DNA of 64,000 bases from Pseudonocardiales bacterium (lineage in GTDB: Bacteria; Actinomycetota; Actinomycetes; Mycobacteriales; Pseudonocardiaceae). Below are positions 28,013 through 37,448 of this stretch, one piece after another; within the stretch, counting starts at the first letter, position 1, and each line of letters begins with the position of its first letter. Where the stretch lies: the NCBI GenBank assembly GCA_019244165.1, contig JAFATA010000038.1:1-64000 (forward strand). The letters are read 5' to 3'. A program made the position numbers and the translations under genes. The notes below the pieces were generated by a model. It had not been told where the DNA came from, made no database searches, and worked only from the letters and a program-made list of their open reading frames with translations.

Positions 28013-28173
28013 TCCAGTCCCTACTCGGACGAGGCGGGTGGGCCGCTCGACGCCGGGATGTCCGGGCGGCGGACGACGATCTCAGTGAAGCACTTGAGCA
28101 CGCGCTCACCGAGGGATACCGCATCTACGAGATCGACATTCAGATCTCCCAACCCTGGCGCCGCCTAGCCTAG
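28013..28173 (+). pseudogene. Possible coding remnant right of IS630
   Basis: One frame reads DDLSEALEHALTEGYRIYEIDI and ends at a stop near 28173. It resembles a TPR or helical-repeat segment but has no start, and may belong to the gene remnant left of the insertion. Evidence is composition and helix pattern only. Confidence 0.3.
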
Positions 28174-28610
28174 CCGACGGCGACGCGACGGCAGCAACAG
28201 ACACCGCCCGACGCGCCCGAACCGCGAGCGAAAACGTCGGATACTTCTGAGGTCAGCAAGACTCGGACACCGTGCTCGCCTCAGCTCGGGACTCGGGCGC
28301 CCGGTGACCGAGAGTCCTCATACCGGCCCGTCGGGAGCTGATAACCCGGAGCAAGCCGACGGTCACCTACTAGATCAACGCCGAAGGCGACCAGGTACCA
28401 ACGCTGGCCGGCGTGCACTAGTCAGTGAGACTCGACCGCGCGGACGTGCGTGGTGTCACCCCAGTCGCGGTGGTCGAGGCGCCGTTGTTTCCTGACATAT
28501 AGTGGCGACCGTGGCTTGCGATCGTGCCCCAGCAGGGTGCTGGAATCCGCGCTTGAGGAGCTTCAGTGTCTCCGGATCCGTTGAACTGCCCGTCCCAACA
28601 GAATTTTGGA
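28174..28610. other. Intergenic region, nothing clear
   Basis: About 440 bases with only short unsupported ORFs on both strands (for example 28304-28495 plus). I see no RNA gene, repeat array or convincing terminator. Confidence 0.5.
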
Positions 28611-29549
28611 TCAGGCAGCTCGCCGAAGCAGGGTGCGCTGCACAATCGCGGCAACTCCATCAGGATCACGCATCACATCCCACCAGGTGAAGCGGAGCAC
28701 AGTCCAACCCAATTCAGGCAGGCCGTTCTGGCGCCAACGGTCTCGGAAGACGGCTTCAGGCAGCCCGTGCGGATCCGCGCCATCATATTCTAGGGCCACC
28801 TTCTCGCGCAGGTAGGCACCATCGAGCCGAGCCACCAGGGTGCCGTCCGGTGATCGCAGCTCGTGCTGGGGGATCGGCAATGGCACCCCGCGATCGCGTA
28901 GCACCAGGCGTCCCGCCGTCTCCAGAATCGACTCCGCTACCCCGTCGGCCTCGTCAAGCCGCTCCTGCGCCGATACGCAGCCGACACCGCCGCGCCACCG
29001 CTTGATGACGGCGAGGACATCCGCCTTGACGCACAACCGCCGACGCAGAGCGTCGTCCATCGCCCATACCGCGCGAAGTCGCTCCAGGCTTGTCGCTAGG
29101 TCGGCCAGTGTGCGGGCGACAGAAGTCACCGGCACGCCGTCGTGTCTCTCAACCTCCCCACAGCCGATTGATCGAGTGTGGAAATGCAGATCCCGGCGGT
29201 TGCGGCGACGCTGTTTCCTCGTCACCGTCACATGTTCCACGCGGTGTTCCTCCGGCACCGCGATCTGGTGCACCCGAGCTGCGGTCGCGTGACTAGGGAC
29301 CGCATCGGCCACTCCGGAGCTGAGCAGCGCGGCCCGCGCCAGCACGGACGGGGTCGCCTCGATCCGTCTAGGCAGATAGATCCCGCGCTGGACCCGCCGC
29401 AACCGGCCGGACCGCAACGCCGTCAACAGGTCATCTGGATCAACGGCAATGAGCGCTTGGTCGCGCAGCAACAGCCCGTCCGGCTCCAGCAGGGGAACCC
29501 ACCATTCGTGCATAGGCTCCAGCCTGGCGTCTAACGAACTAGGCGCCAA
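28611..29549 (-). CDS. AbiEi-type N-terminal domain fused to DUF559 endonuclease-like domain
   Basis: The 312-residue protein starts with a winged-helix segment like that of AbiEi antitoxins (DLLTALRSGRLRRVQRGIYLP). The middle includes RTLADLATSLERLRAVWAMDDAL. The C-terminal 110 residues resemble the Vsr-like DUF559 fold, with ARLDGAYLREKVALEYDG holding the acidic and lysine positions and a terminal TVLRFTWWDVM. No AbiEii-type nucleotidyltransferase toxin is adjacent, so it is a solitary protein rather than a toxin-antitoxin pair. Such genes are common near accessory regions in actinobacteria. Function is unproven. Confidence 0.8.
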   Translation of the reverse strand: MAPSSLDARLEPMHEWWVPLLEPDGLLLRDQALIAVDPDDLLTALRSGRLRRVQRGIYLPRRIEATPSVLARAALLSSGVADAVPSHATAARVHQIAVPEEHRVEHVTVTRKQRRRNRRDLHFHTRSIGCGEVERHDGVPVTSVARTLADLATSLERLRAVWAMDDALRRRLCVKADVLAVIKRWRGGVGCVSAQERLDEADGVAESILETAGRLVLRDRGVPLPIPQHELRSPDGTLVARLDGAYLREKVALEYDGADPHGLPEAVFRDRWRQNGLPELGWTVLRFTWWDVMRDPDGVAAIVQRTLLRRAA

Positions 29550-29667
29550 TCGGTGGCATCAGCACTGTGGATACCACTGCACCTGTGGACAACCAGCACC
29601 GTGCGCACGGCAGTTGATAGCGGTTATGGACACCACAGGACCCGGTTGGTAGTCCTTGAAGAGCCAC

Positions 29668-30795
29668 CTACGCGGCCGGCAGGTGCACCGTCACGGCGAG
29701 TCCGCCTCCGGGGATGGGCTCGGCCCGCACCGTGCCAGCGTGCGCGGCCACCACGGCGCGGACAATCGACAAGCCCAGTCCGGCCCCATCGTGGGCAGTC
29801 CGCGCCACTCCGCCGCGGTGGAACGGCTCGAACAGCGCGCTCACCTCCTCGGCGGCGACTACCTCACCGGAACTGCTGACCCGCAGCATCGCCTGCCCTG
29901 CCACCAGGCCGGTGCAGACCTCCACCCAGCCGCCGCCCACGTTATGCCGCACCGCGTTCTCTACCAGGTTGCCCACCACCCGATCCAGCAGCGCTGGGTC
30001 GCCCGCCGTCACCGCCGGTGCTATCCGCGTGGTTACCCGCAAGCCCCGGCCGCGGGTTTCGGGCGCCACGATTCGCAGCGCGGCTTGCGCCAGGCTGGCT
30101 AGGTCGGCCAGCTCCCAGGCCCGAAGCGCGCCGCTCTCGCTCCGGGCGAGCACCAGCAGGCCGTCAACCAGCTGCTGGGCCCGCAACGTCGCGCTGCGGA
30201 TCACCGTGGCCATCCGGCGCAGCTCGGCCTCATCAGCGGTGGGATCGGCCAGCGTCACGTCCACTTCGGTGCGCACCACGGCCAACGGGGTCCGCAGTTC
30301 GTGGCTGGCGTTCGCGACGAATCGGCGCTGCGCCTGGAAGGCGGCTTGCAGCCGGTCGAGCATCGCGTCGAAGGTGTCGGCAAGCTCAGCCACCTCATCC
30401 CGGGGCCCCGGCAGGTGCAGCCGCTCGTCCAGCGACTCAGCGGAGAGACGGCGTGCGGTGGCGGTCACGTCGTGCAACGGCCGCAGCACCTGACCGGTGA
30501 TCACCCAGGCCAGCAGCACGGTCGCGGTCACCGCGAGCAGGAAGGCCACCAACCCCGCCTGCAGCAGGCGGTGCCGGGCAGCCTCCTGCAGTGCCTCCCC
30601 GAGCTGGCGAGCGACCACCGGCACCCCATTGACCTTCACGGTGCTCCCGGGCGGCAAGTCCGGCACTGCGGCCACCACCCCGCCCACCAGCAACCAGCCC
30701 AACCACAGCAGCAGCGCACTCACCGCCGCCGACAACCCCGTGGCGAGCAACGTCAGCCGGGCCCGCAGGCCCGGCCCCCGGCGAGGCCTCACCAA
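29668..30795 (-). CDS. Sensor histidine kinase
   Basis: The 375-residue kinase has two membrane helices (about 14-36 and 78-100) enclosing a short extracytoplasmic loop. A HAMP domain follows, then a HisKA box with the phospho-acceptor histidine in ANASHELRTPLA. The ATP-binding domain shows the N-box NLVENAVRHN and a GAGLGLSIVRAVV G-box. It begins 4 bp after the response-regulator stop, so they are cotranscribed. The small sensor loop gives no clue to the signal. Confidence 0.94.
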   Translation of the reverse strand: MVRPRRGPGLRARLTLLATGLSAAVSALLLWLGWLLVGGVVAAVPDLPPGSTVKVNGVPVVARQLGEALQEAARHRLLQAGLVAFLLAVTATVLLAWVITGQVLRPLHDVTATARRLSAESLDERLHLPGPRDEVAELADTFDAMLDRLQAAFQAQRRFVANASHELRTPLAVVRTEVDVTLADPTADEAELRRMATVIRSATLRAQQLVDGLLVLARSESGALRAWELADLASLAQAALRIVAPETRGRGLRVTTRIAPAVTAGDPALLDRVVGNLVENAVRHNVGGGWVEVCTGLVAGQAMLRVSSSGEVVAAEEVSALFEPFHRGGVARTAHDGAGLGLSIVRAVVAAHAGTVRAEPIPGGGLAVTVHLPAA

Positions 30796-30799
30796 CCGA

Positions 30800-31477
30800 T
30801 CAGCCGACGGTAAGGCCAGCGCTGGGCACTCGGTAACCGGACCCGACCACAGTCTCGATAATGCCCGGCTCGCCGAGCTTCTTCCGCAAGGTCATCACGG
30901 TCACCCGCACGGTGGTGGTGAACGGATCGGCGTTCTCGTCCCACACCCGCTCCAACAGCTCCTCGCTGCTGACCACCCCGCCCCCGGCGGCGAGCAGCAC
31001 CTCGAGCACTCCAAACTCCTTTCGAGTGAGGTCTACCGGGATGCCGGACCGGCTGGCGGTGCGCCGGGAAGGATCGAGCACGACATCACCGGCACTGAGC
31101 ACCGGGGGCACTGCGGGCGTGGCGCGGCGACCCAGCGCGCGCAGCCGGGCTACCAGCTCCGGGAACGCGAACGGCTTGGGCAAGTAGTCGTCGGCTCCCA
31201 AGGACAGCCCAGCCACCCGATCGGACACGGTGCCACTGGCCGTGAGCATCAGCACCCGAGTCACCACCCCGGATCCGGTGATCTCGGCGCACAACCGGTC
31301 ACCCGACATTCCGGGCAGGTCGCGGTCGAGTACCACCACGTCGTACCGGGTCACCGTGGCCTTCTCATGCCCGCTGTCGCCGTCGTAGGCGACGTCCACC
31401 GCCATGCCCTCACGACGCAGACCACGAGCGACCGCGTCGGCCAGCGGCTGCTCGTCCTCGACGATGAGAATGCGCAC
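30800..31477 (-). CDS. OmpR-family response regulator
   Basis: GTG 31477 gives 225 residues starting VRILIVEDEQPLADAVARG. The receiver has the acidic pair, phospho-acceptor Asp in VVVLDRDLPG and the PKPF lysine. The winged-helix effector domain ends with RVTVMTLRKKLGEPG and VGSGYRVP. It forms an operon with the downstream kinase and follows dxs by 29 bp on the same strand. It might therefore share the dxs transcript. Confidence 0.94.
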   Translation of the reverse strand: MRILIVEDEQPLADAVARGLRREGMAVDVAYDGDSGHEKATVTRYDVVVLDRDLPGMSGDRLCAEITGSGVVTRVLMLTASGTVSDRVAGLSLGADDYLPKPFAFPELVARLRALGRRATPAVPPVLSAGDVVLDPSRRTASRSGIPVDLTRKEFGVLEVLLAAGGGVVSSEELLERVWDENADPFTTTVRVTVMTLRKKLGEPGIIETVVGSGYRVPSAGLTVG

Positions 31478-31506
31478 CCCCCAACGGTGCCATACCCCGC
31501 TGCCGC

Positions 31507-33459
31507 CTAGGAGGTGGTGCCCGGGCTCTCCACCGTGGTGGGCTCGCAGACCGACCTGATCAGCCTGGCCGCCCAACCGGTCACCGCTCTGGCGACATCC
31601 TGTGCGGTCAGACCGAGGTCCACGAGCACCTCATCACGAGAGGCATGCGCGAGGAACCGCTGCGGGACGCCAAGATCACGACACGGCACATCGATCTCAG
31701 CATCGCGCAGGGCGGCAGCCAGCGACCAGCCGAAACCACCATGCCGGCCACCGTCCTCCACACTGACGACCAGCCGGTGCCGGGCCGCCATCCGCACCAG
31801 CACCTCGGGCACCGGCAGCACCCAGCGAGGGTCGACGACAGTGACCCCAATGCCCTGATCGGCCAGCCGCCCGGCGGCCGCCACGGCAAGCGCGGCGAAC
31901 GCGCCAACCCCCACCAGCAGCACGTCCTCTCCGTCCCCCGGGGTAGGCCGGACCAGCACGTCCACCCCCTCAACTCGCTCCAACGCCGGCACTGCCTCGA
32001 TCACGGGGCCCTTGGGGAACCGCACCGCGGTCGGTCCATCGTCCACCGCGACGGCCTCGGCCAGCTCCTCGCGCAGGGTGCCGGCGTCCCGAGGTGCCGC
32101 TACCCGGATCCCCGGCACGATCCCCAGCACGGACAGATCCCACATGCCGTTGTGGCTGGCGCCGTCGTCGCCGGTGATGCCGGCCCGGTCCAGGGTGACG
32201 GTGACGGGGGCGCTCAGCAGTGCCACGTCCATCAACAGCTGGTCGAACGCCCGGTTGAGAAAGGTGGAGTACAGCGATACCACCGGGTGCAACCCCCCCA
32301 GGGCCAGCCCCGCCGCGGAGGTGACCGCATGCTGCTCAGCGATGCCGACATCAAAGCAGCGGTCCGGGAAACGCTGGGCGAAGGCGGCCAGGCCGGTCGG
32401 GCCGGGCATCGCCGCGGTGATCGCGACCAGGTCCTCGCGATCACCGGCGAGCCTGATCAGCTCCTCGGTGAAGACGCTGGTCCAGGTGACACCGGCGGGT
32501 ACGATCGGCGCACCGGTCGCGGGGTCCATGACCTTCACCTGGTGCATCAGCTCGGCGGCGTCGTTCTCTGCGGGCGGGTAGCCGTTGCCCTTGCGGGTCA
32601 CCGCGTGCACGATCACCGGCCCGCCGAAGTCCTTGGCCCGGCGCAGGGCGGACTCCATGGCGCGCAGGTCGTGCCCATCGATCGGGCCCAGGTACTTCAG
32701 CCCGAGATCCTCGAAGAGGATCTGTGGGGCCAGGGCGTCCTTCAGGCCTCGTTTGGCTGCGTGCAGCCCGGCATAGAGCGCTCGGCCCACCACCGGGGTG
32801 CGCTTCAGAGCCTGCTTCCCGGTGCGCAACACCAGCTCGTAGCCTGGCTGCAGCCGCAGCATGGACAGGTGATCGGCGAAGCCCCCGATAGTCGGTGAGT
32901 ACGAACGGCCGTTGTCGTTGACCACGATGATCACCGAGCGTTCCTTGCCGGCGGCGATGTTGTTGAGCGCCTCCCAGCACATCCCACCGGTCAGCGCACC
33001 GTCACCCACCACCGCAACGACGTGCCGGTGCCGAGCGGAACGGGCATCGGGTTTGCCACCATCGTGGGCAAAGGCCTTGGCCAGCCCGTCGGCGTAGGAC
33101 AGCGCGGCGGAGGCATGGCTGGACTCCACCCAGTCGTGCTCGCTCTCGGCGCGGGAGGGGTAGCCAGATAGGCCACCTCGCTTGCGCAACCGGTCGAACC
33201 CCGCCGCCCGCCCAGTGACGATCTTGTGCACGTACGCCTGGTGTCCGGTGTCAAAGATCACCGGATCGTGGGGCGAGTCGAACACCCGATGGACCGCGAG
33301 GGTGAGCTCCACCGCGCCGAGGTTCGGACCGAGGTGCCCTCCGGTGCGGGACACCTTCTCGACCAGAAACCTGCGGATCTCACCAGCCAACTGCGTCAGG
33401 GCGCCCATATCCAGGCGCTTGATGTCCGAGGGGCTGTGCACCGACTGTAACAGAGTCAC
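31507..33459 (-). CDS. dxs: 1-deoxy-D-xylulose-5-phosphate synthase
   Basis: This thiamin-diphosphate enzyme condenses pyruvate and glyceraldehyde 3-phosphate in the first step of the MEP isoprenoid pathway. Conserved features are [17 protein letters not shown] with the catalytic histidine, the [18 protein letters not shown] cofactor motif and [10 protein letters not shown]-like [19 protein letters not shown] 33459 lies 4 bp after ggagg and gives 650 residues. The track start at 33471 contains that ribosome site, so I rejected it. It diverges from ceoB. Confidence 0.96.
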   Translation of the reverse strand: MTLLQSVHSPSDIKRLDMGALTQLAGEIRRFLVEKVSRTGGHLGPNLGAVELTLAVHRVFDSPHDPVIFDTGHQAYVHKIVTGRAAGFDRLRKRGGLSGYPSRAESEHDWVESSHASAALSYADGLAKAFAHDGGKPDARSARHRHVVAVVGDGALTGGMCWEALNNIAAGKERSVIIVVNDNGRSYSPTIGGFADHLSMLRLQPGYELVLRTGKQALKRTPVVGRALYAGLHAAKRGLKDALAPQILFEDLGLKYLGPIDGHDLRAMESALRRAKDFGGPVIVHAVTRKGNGYPPAENDAAELMHQVKVMDPATGAPIVPAGVTWTSVFTEELIRLAGDREDLVAITAAMPGPTGLAAFAQRFPDRCFDVGIAEQHAVTSAAGLALGGLHPVVSLYSTFLNRAFDQLLMDVALLSAPVTVTLDRAGITGDDGASHNGMWDLSVLGIVPGIRVAAPRDAGTLREELAEAVAVDDGPTAVRFPKGPVIEAVPALERVEGVDVLVRPTPGDGEDVLLVGVGAFAALAVAAAGRLADQGIGVTVVDPRWVLPVPEVLVRMAARHRLVVSVEDGGRHGGFGWSLAAALRDAEIDVPCRDLGVPQRFLAHASRDEVLVDLGLTAQDVARAVTGWAARLIRSVCEPTTVESPGTTS

Positions 33460-33584
33460 CGTACCTCCCACCTCGCTTGCCGGCGGCCTAGTCTACGGAG
33501 CCGAATATCATGCCGCCCCGCGCGGCATCGCGCTGGCAACGGAGATACGGTTTCCTCGCCAACCCTCGACCCAGGAGTGACCGC

Positions 33585-34250
33585 GTGCACGTCGTGATCA
33601 TGGGTTGTGGCCGGGTGGGTGCCGCTCTGGCCCTCGCACTGGAACGTCTTGGCCACGACGTGGCAGTGATCGACCAAAGCCTGCAGGCTTTCCGCAGGCT
33701 CGGCGCTGACTTTCACGGCCAGCAGGTTCGGGGGGTGGGCTTTGACCGCCAAGTACTCATCGAAGCCGGGATCGAGCGGGCAGGAGCATTCGCCGCAGTA
33801 TCCAACGGTGACAATTCCAACATCATCTCTGCCCGGGTCGCCCGGGAGACCTTTGGGGTGACGCAGGTCGTCGCCAGGATTTACGACCACAAACGGGCCG
33901 CGGTCTACGAGCGGCTCGGCATCCCGACCGTAGCGACGGTGCCCTGGACCACGGACCGCTTCCTGCGGATCCTGCTGCTTGACAACGAACCGGTCCCGTG
34001 GCGCGACCCGTCGGGAACGGTGGCGGTGGTGCAGCTGCCGCTGCACGAGGGGTGGGCCGGGTACCTCGTAGGCGACCTGGAGGAACACCTCGGCGCGCGG
34101 GTCGCCTTCATCGTCCGATTCGGGACTGGGGTGCTCCCCCACCACGACACCGTGGTGCAGGCCGACGACCAGGTGTACGCCGCCGCCGTCTCCGGCACCG
34201 TCACCGACGTCGTCACCGCGGCAGCCACCGCGCCCCCAACGACGAGCTAA
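33585..34250 (+). CDS. ceoB: Trk-type potassium uptake regulatory protein (RCK), CeoB-like
   Basis: GTG 33585 follows a ccaggag site and gives 221 residues. The Rossmann NAD-binding motif MGCGRVGAALALALE begins the RCK_N domain, and a TrkA_C domain follows from about 140. It gates a membrane potassium channel or transporter subunit that is not encoded here. It pairs with the next gene, as in the mycobacterial ceoBC locus. Confidence 0.93.
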   Translation: MHVVIMGCGRVGAALALALERLGHDVAVIDQSLQAFRRLGADFHGQQVRGVGFDRQVLIEAGIERAGAFAAVSNGDNSNIISARVARETFGVTQVVARIYDHKRAAVYERLGIPTVATVPWTTDRFLRILLLDNEPVPWRDPSGTVAVVQLPLHEGWAGYLVGDLEEHLGARVAFIVRFGTGVLPHHDTVVQADDQVYAAAVSGTVTDVVTAAATAPPTTS

Positions 34251-34288
34251 ACCACAATGAGCCACTCCACTGATCTGGGGACACCACC

Positions 34289-34954
34289 ATGCGCGTGACC
34301 ATCGCCGGAGCAGGCGCGGTGGGCCGGTCCATCGCGACCGAACTGCTCGAGTTCGGCCATCAGGTGATGCTCATCGAGCGAGATCCTGATCAACTTGATC
34401 CGCACGCGGTCGAAGGCGCCGAATGGGTCCTTGCCGACGCCTGCGAGCTGACCTCGCTGGAGGAGGCCGGCTTGGAGCGCTCCGACGTCGTGATCGCGGC
34501 AACCGGGGATGACAAGGTCAACCTAGTGGTCTCCTTGCTGGCCAAGACCGAGTTCGCGGTACGTCGGGTGGTGGCCCGGGTCAACAGCCCCCGCAATGAG
34601 TGGCTGTTCACCGAAGCCTGGGGGGTGGATGTCGCGGTGTCAACCCCGCGAATGCTCGCCGCGATGGTCGAGGAAGCAGTCTCCGTCGGCGACCTGGTGC
34701 GGCTGATGACCCTGCGGCAAGGGCAGGCAAACCTGGTCGAGGTCACGTTGCCGGCGGATACGCCACTGGCCGGACAGCCGGCGCGGCAGCTACACTTGCC
34801 GGCCGACGCCGCGCTGGTCACCATCCTGCGTGATGGGCGGGTGATCGTCCCGCAAGGCGACGACACTCTCGAAGCTGGGGACGAGCTGCTCTTCGTCGCC
34901 GCCCCGGAGGTGGAGACCGACGTGCGGGCGGCACTGAGTCGTCGCAGAATCTAA
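34289..34954 (+). CDS. ceoC: Trk-type potassium uptake regulatory protein (RCK), CeoC-like
   Basis: The 221-residue protein has the same RCK_N/TrkA_C layout (VTIAGAGAVGRSIATELLEFG, then VNSPRNEWLFTEAWGVD). It lies 38 bp after ceoB. Its last codons RRRI-stop are duplicated as part of a four-unit 18-bp tandem array. The opposite-strand DUF3159 frame runs antisense through its final 165 bp, an unusual tail-to-tail overlap. Confidence 0.93.
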   Translation: MRVTIAGAGAVGRSIATELLEFGHQVMLIERDPDQLDPHAVEGAEWVLADACELTSLEEAGLERSDVVIAATGDDKVNLVVSLLAKTEFAVRRVVARVNSPRNEWLFTEAWGVDVAVSTPRMLAAMVEEAVSVGDLVRLMTLRQGQANLVEVTLPADTPLAGQPARQLHLPADAALVTILRDGRVIVPQGDDTLEAGDELLFVAAPEVETDVRAALSRRRI

Positions 34955-35665
34955 GGTCGTCGCAGAATCTAAGGTCGTCGCAGCATCTAGGGCCGTCGCA
35001 GAACCTAGGGTTGTCACCCGCACGGCACGGCGGATAGCCCAGATGCTGACCAGGGCAGCCACCGCAGTCAGCGGCAGGCCCATCACCAGCCGGGCCACCG
35101 CAAGCCAGCCGGTCTGTTGCAGGTCATACAGGTAGCGCTGCACACCGAAGCGGCTCAGCATGAACACCGCCCAGACCATGGTCGCCACGTCGAGGCCGAA
35201 CCGGGCGCGAGGGTCTGCGCGCCAGCCGGGTCCCGAACAGGTGAGCACCGACCCCACCACGCCCACCAGCGGCCGGCGCACCACGACCGACAACAGCAGC
35301 GTCAACCCGGCGAGCAGGTTGAGCCAGATGCCGTAGAGAAAGTAGCCCCGGGCCTCCCCAGTGCGATAGGCGATGAAAGCGCAGATAGCCGCGCCAAGGA
35401 GGCCGGACACGGCCGGCTTGAGGGGCTTCCGGCGCAGGCGCCGCCACACCCCCAGCGCGAGCGCGACACCCAGCGACGCGCAGATTGCCGGTTGCAGCCC
35501 GGCCAACGGGTTCACCACGACAAAAGCCACCGGTGGCATGGCGGAAGCTACCAGACCCCCGAGACCCAGCTGGTGCAGCAGAGCGAGAGTGGGCAGCTCG
35601 GAGCCCGCTAGGGTCCTCATGTCCGGATGCTCGGTGGTCGCGTGCTCTGGCGAGGGGTGAGTCAT
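34790..35665 (-). CDS. DUF3159 membrane protein with read-through C-terminal tail
   Basis: The ATG at 35665 overlaps the OB-fold gene stop by 4 bp and gives 291 residues. The first 220 residues are a hydrophobic DUF3159 protein with several membrane helices (for example SAMPPVAFVVVNPLAGLQPAI and LYGIWLNLLAGLTLLLSVVV). Its mycobacterial orthologue sits at the same place. After residue about 218 the frame passes through the 18-bp array, read as LDSATT repeats. It then reads about 50 residues antisense to ceoC before stopping. That tail is unlikely to be ancestral, so the normal stop was probably lost when the array formed. Confidence 0.85.
   Translation of the reverse strand: MTHPSPEHATTEHPDMRTLAGSELPTLALLHQLGLGGLVASAMPPVAFVVVNPLAGLQPAICASLGVALALGVWRRLRRKPLKPAVSGLLGAAICAFIAYRTGEARGYFLYGIWLNLLAGLTLLLSVVVRRPLVGVVGSVLTCSGPGWRADPRARFGLDVATMVWAVFMLSRFGVQRYLYDLQQTGWLAVARLVMGLPLTAVAALVSIWAIRRAVRVTTLGSATALDAATTLDSATTLDSATTQCRPHVGLHLRGGDEEQLVPSFESVVALRDDHPPITQDGDQRGVGRQV
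34938..35009. repeat. Four 18-bp tandem units over the ceoC stop codon
   Basis: Two identical units gtcgtcgcagaatctaag are followed by two diverged ones. Each carries the last codons and a stop (taa or tag) in the ceoC frame. The same DNA encodes the LDSATT repeats of the DUF3159 tail on the other strand. Confidence 0.95.
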
Positions 35666-36039
35666 GAGCTCCGTTGCAACTCGTAGTAGGGGTTGTAGAG
35701 GACCTTGCGGCCGTCCCGGACGGCGATCCGGCCCGAGGCCTTGACGGTGCGACCAGGTTCGATCCCCGGGATTCGCCGCCGCCCTAGCCACACCAAGGTA
35801 ATTGTCTCGGAGCCATCGAACAGCTCGGCTTCCAGGGTGGCCGCCGCGGCCCGGGGGCGGTGTTCCACGCTGCGCAGCCGGCCCAGCACGGTGACCGCCT
35901 GACCGGAGCTGCACTCGCTGGCGCGCCGCGCGCCGGACTGCTCAACACGGCGGGACAGGTCCTCGGCGTCCAGTTCGGAAGTGTCACGGGTGAGCTGGCG
36001 GACGAATCGCCGCCAGTAGCCGGGAGCCGCACCGCTCAT
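35662..36039 (-). CDS. OB-fold nucleic-acid-binding domain protein
   Basis: The 125-residue protein holds one OB-fold of the tRNA_anti/RecG-wedge type: QAVTVLGRLRSVEHRP, then a strand pair ITLVWLGRRRIPGIEPG and VKASGRIAVRDGRKVLYNPYYEL. The mycobacterial homologue occupies the same position between DUF3710 and DUF3159. It should bind single-stranded nucleic acid, but no substrate is known. It is coupled to DUF3159 by an ATGA overlap. Confidence 0.9.
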   Translation of the reverse strand: MSGAAPGYWRRFVRQLTRDTSELDAEDLSRRVEQSGARRASECSSGQAVTVLGRLRSVEHRPRAAAATLEAELFDGSETITLVWLGRRRIPGIEPGRTVKASGRIAVRDGRKVLYNPYYELQRSS

Positions 36040-36151
36040 GTCGATCTCCGGAGTGCGATCACAGGTACCTCAATGGACCCACTCGAGGCCCAGGGTAACC
36101 TGAGGACACCGGTTTCAACCCGGCTACGGCCGATGTTGGCCATCTGTGGAC

Positions 36152-36835
36152 TCAGCCCTCCTGGGTGGTGTCTCGGTGGCCGTCGGCGGTGGTCTGGAGC
36201 AGCTCAGCGGTGGCCTGCTTGAGTTGTTCTCCCAGCGGCTCGGGCAGCAGCAGTGGCAACGGACTGCGCACCGGCAGCGGTTCTCGACCACGCACTACCA
36301 CGGTCTGCCGGACAACGTCGCGCAGCAGCGTGGTCCGCGCGTCGGCATGCTCGGCAGTCCCGGCCGCGATGCCACGCAACATCCACCGTGGCCCGTCTAC
36401 CGCCAGGAAGTGCAGCACCCCCTGCTCGGTCCTGGCCTCGATCTCCTCGCCCCATTCGCCAGCGACTTGCCCGACCCGGGCCCCGTCAGCTTGTAACCTA
36501 CTCATCAGCTCCGAGGCGACCTCGCGCCACAACCCGCCACTGCGGGGGGCGGCGAAAGCACTGACCGTGAACTGGCCGAGACTGGTCATCAGGTGCACCG
36601 CGCGCACCGGACCGGAGCTGTCCACCTCGACCTGAAGTTGTGCGCCATCCGGCACAGGCAGCCGCAGTGAGCCGAAATCCAGCCTGATCCACCCGTCATT
36701 GGGCGCCTCATCAAGATCGTAGGGCCCGAATGCCGGCCTGCCGTCGAGTAGCTCGGCTCCCTCCTCGTGAGGCCGCAGCGGGGTCCTCTCGTCTTGTGCC
36801 TCTTCGTCCAAGGTTTTGGTGCGACGTCCGAACAC
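36152..36835 (-). CDS. DUF3710 protein
   Basis: The 227-residue protein has an acidic, charged N-terminus (FGRRTKTLDEEAQDERTPL) and then the DUF3710 core (GWIRLDFGSLRLPVPDGAQL, GLWREVASELMSRLQADGA, RWMLRGIAAG). No membrane helix or signal peptide is seen. In related genomes it lies immediately downstream of dut. Here no dut gene is present, only about 130-200 bp to the DUF3093 remnant. Function is unknown. Confidence 0.92.
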   Translation of the reverse strand: MFGRRTKTLDEEAQDERTPLRPHEEGAELLDGRPAFGPYDLDEAPNDGWIRLDFGSLRLPVPDGAQLQVEVDSSGPVRAVHLMTSLGQFTVSAFAAPRSGGLWREVASELMSRLQADGARVGQVAGEWGEEIEARTEQGVLHFLAVDGPRWMLRGIAAGTAEHADARTTLLRDVVRQTVVVRGREPLPVRSPLPLLLPEPLGEQLKQATAELLQTTADGHRDTTQEG

Positions 36836-36965
36836 TGCTTAACTCTCCCTGCTGTGTTATCGCCGTGCTGCTAGGCCCCAGTTGGGCCGTGATCGTTTAC
36901 TTCGCCCAACCCAGTACCGTCGTCACCCCACAGAACAGGGGGCGGCGAAACTACCCTCGGTCCGG

Positions 36966-37448
36966 ATGCCTCATCGTCACGCCCCGGACTGGCGCCCACC
37001 CGACGTCGAGCCGGCCTCACCGTGCCATGGCGGGCCGATGAGTGTTGGGGTGGCCACGTTGCTGGCGGCCGAGGTGCACCTGGGGTATTCAGGAGTGCGC
37101 GCGTGGCTACCATACTTGCCGATGCTGCCCCTGGCCAGCGTGGTGCTGATGTGGAGGGGTCGGCATCGGGTTACGCTGCGTGGTGATGAGTTGCAGGTGG
37201 GCCCAGCGCACCGCTCCGTCCACCGTCTGAGACAGGTCCGGGTGATTTACCCGAACGCCACGCGACGCGCGCTTGACCCAAACCCTGCTCCCTACAGACA
37301 GCCGCAGACGGCAGGCCGAGCGCGGGGCCTTTGTTCAGGCCGCGCAATCCCGGCAGACCATCCGTCCGTTGCGCTGTTCAGCCAGCCTGCTGCGGTGATG
37401 GACAAGGAAGCAGCTCGAACAGGTGAACTCGTCGGCTTGTTTGGGTAG
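36966..37448 (+). pseudogene. Truncated DUF3093 membrane protein
   Basis: Residues encoded from 37038 match the DUF3093 core: VATLLAAEVHLGYSGVRAWLPYLPMLP, then RHRVTLRGDELQVGPAH and RALDPNPAPY. The C-terminal third of the family is missing, and the frame instead runs antisense into the DUF4193 gene for over 100 bp. The N-terminal aromatic membrane segment is also poor. Together with the missing dut this suggests a deletion or decay event at this locus. The start is uncertain (ATG 36966 or 37038). Confidence 0.6.

Noticed and set aside
28611-29549. AbiE toxin-antitoxin system
   Set aside because: Only the AbiEi-like gene is present and it is fused to DUF559. No AbiEii nucleotidyltransferase toxin is adjacent.
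34938-35009. Possible CRISPR-like array
   Set aside because: The units are directly adjacent without spacers and carry the ceoC stop, so this is a simple tandem duplication. No cas genes occur in the window.
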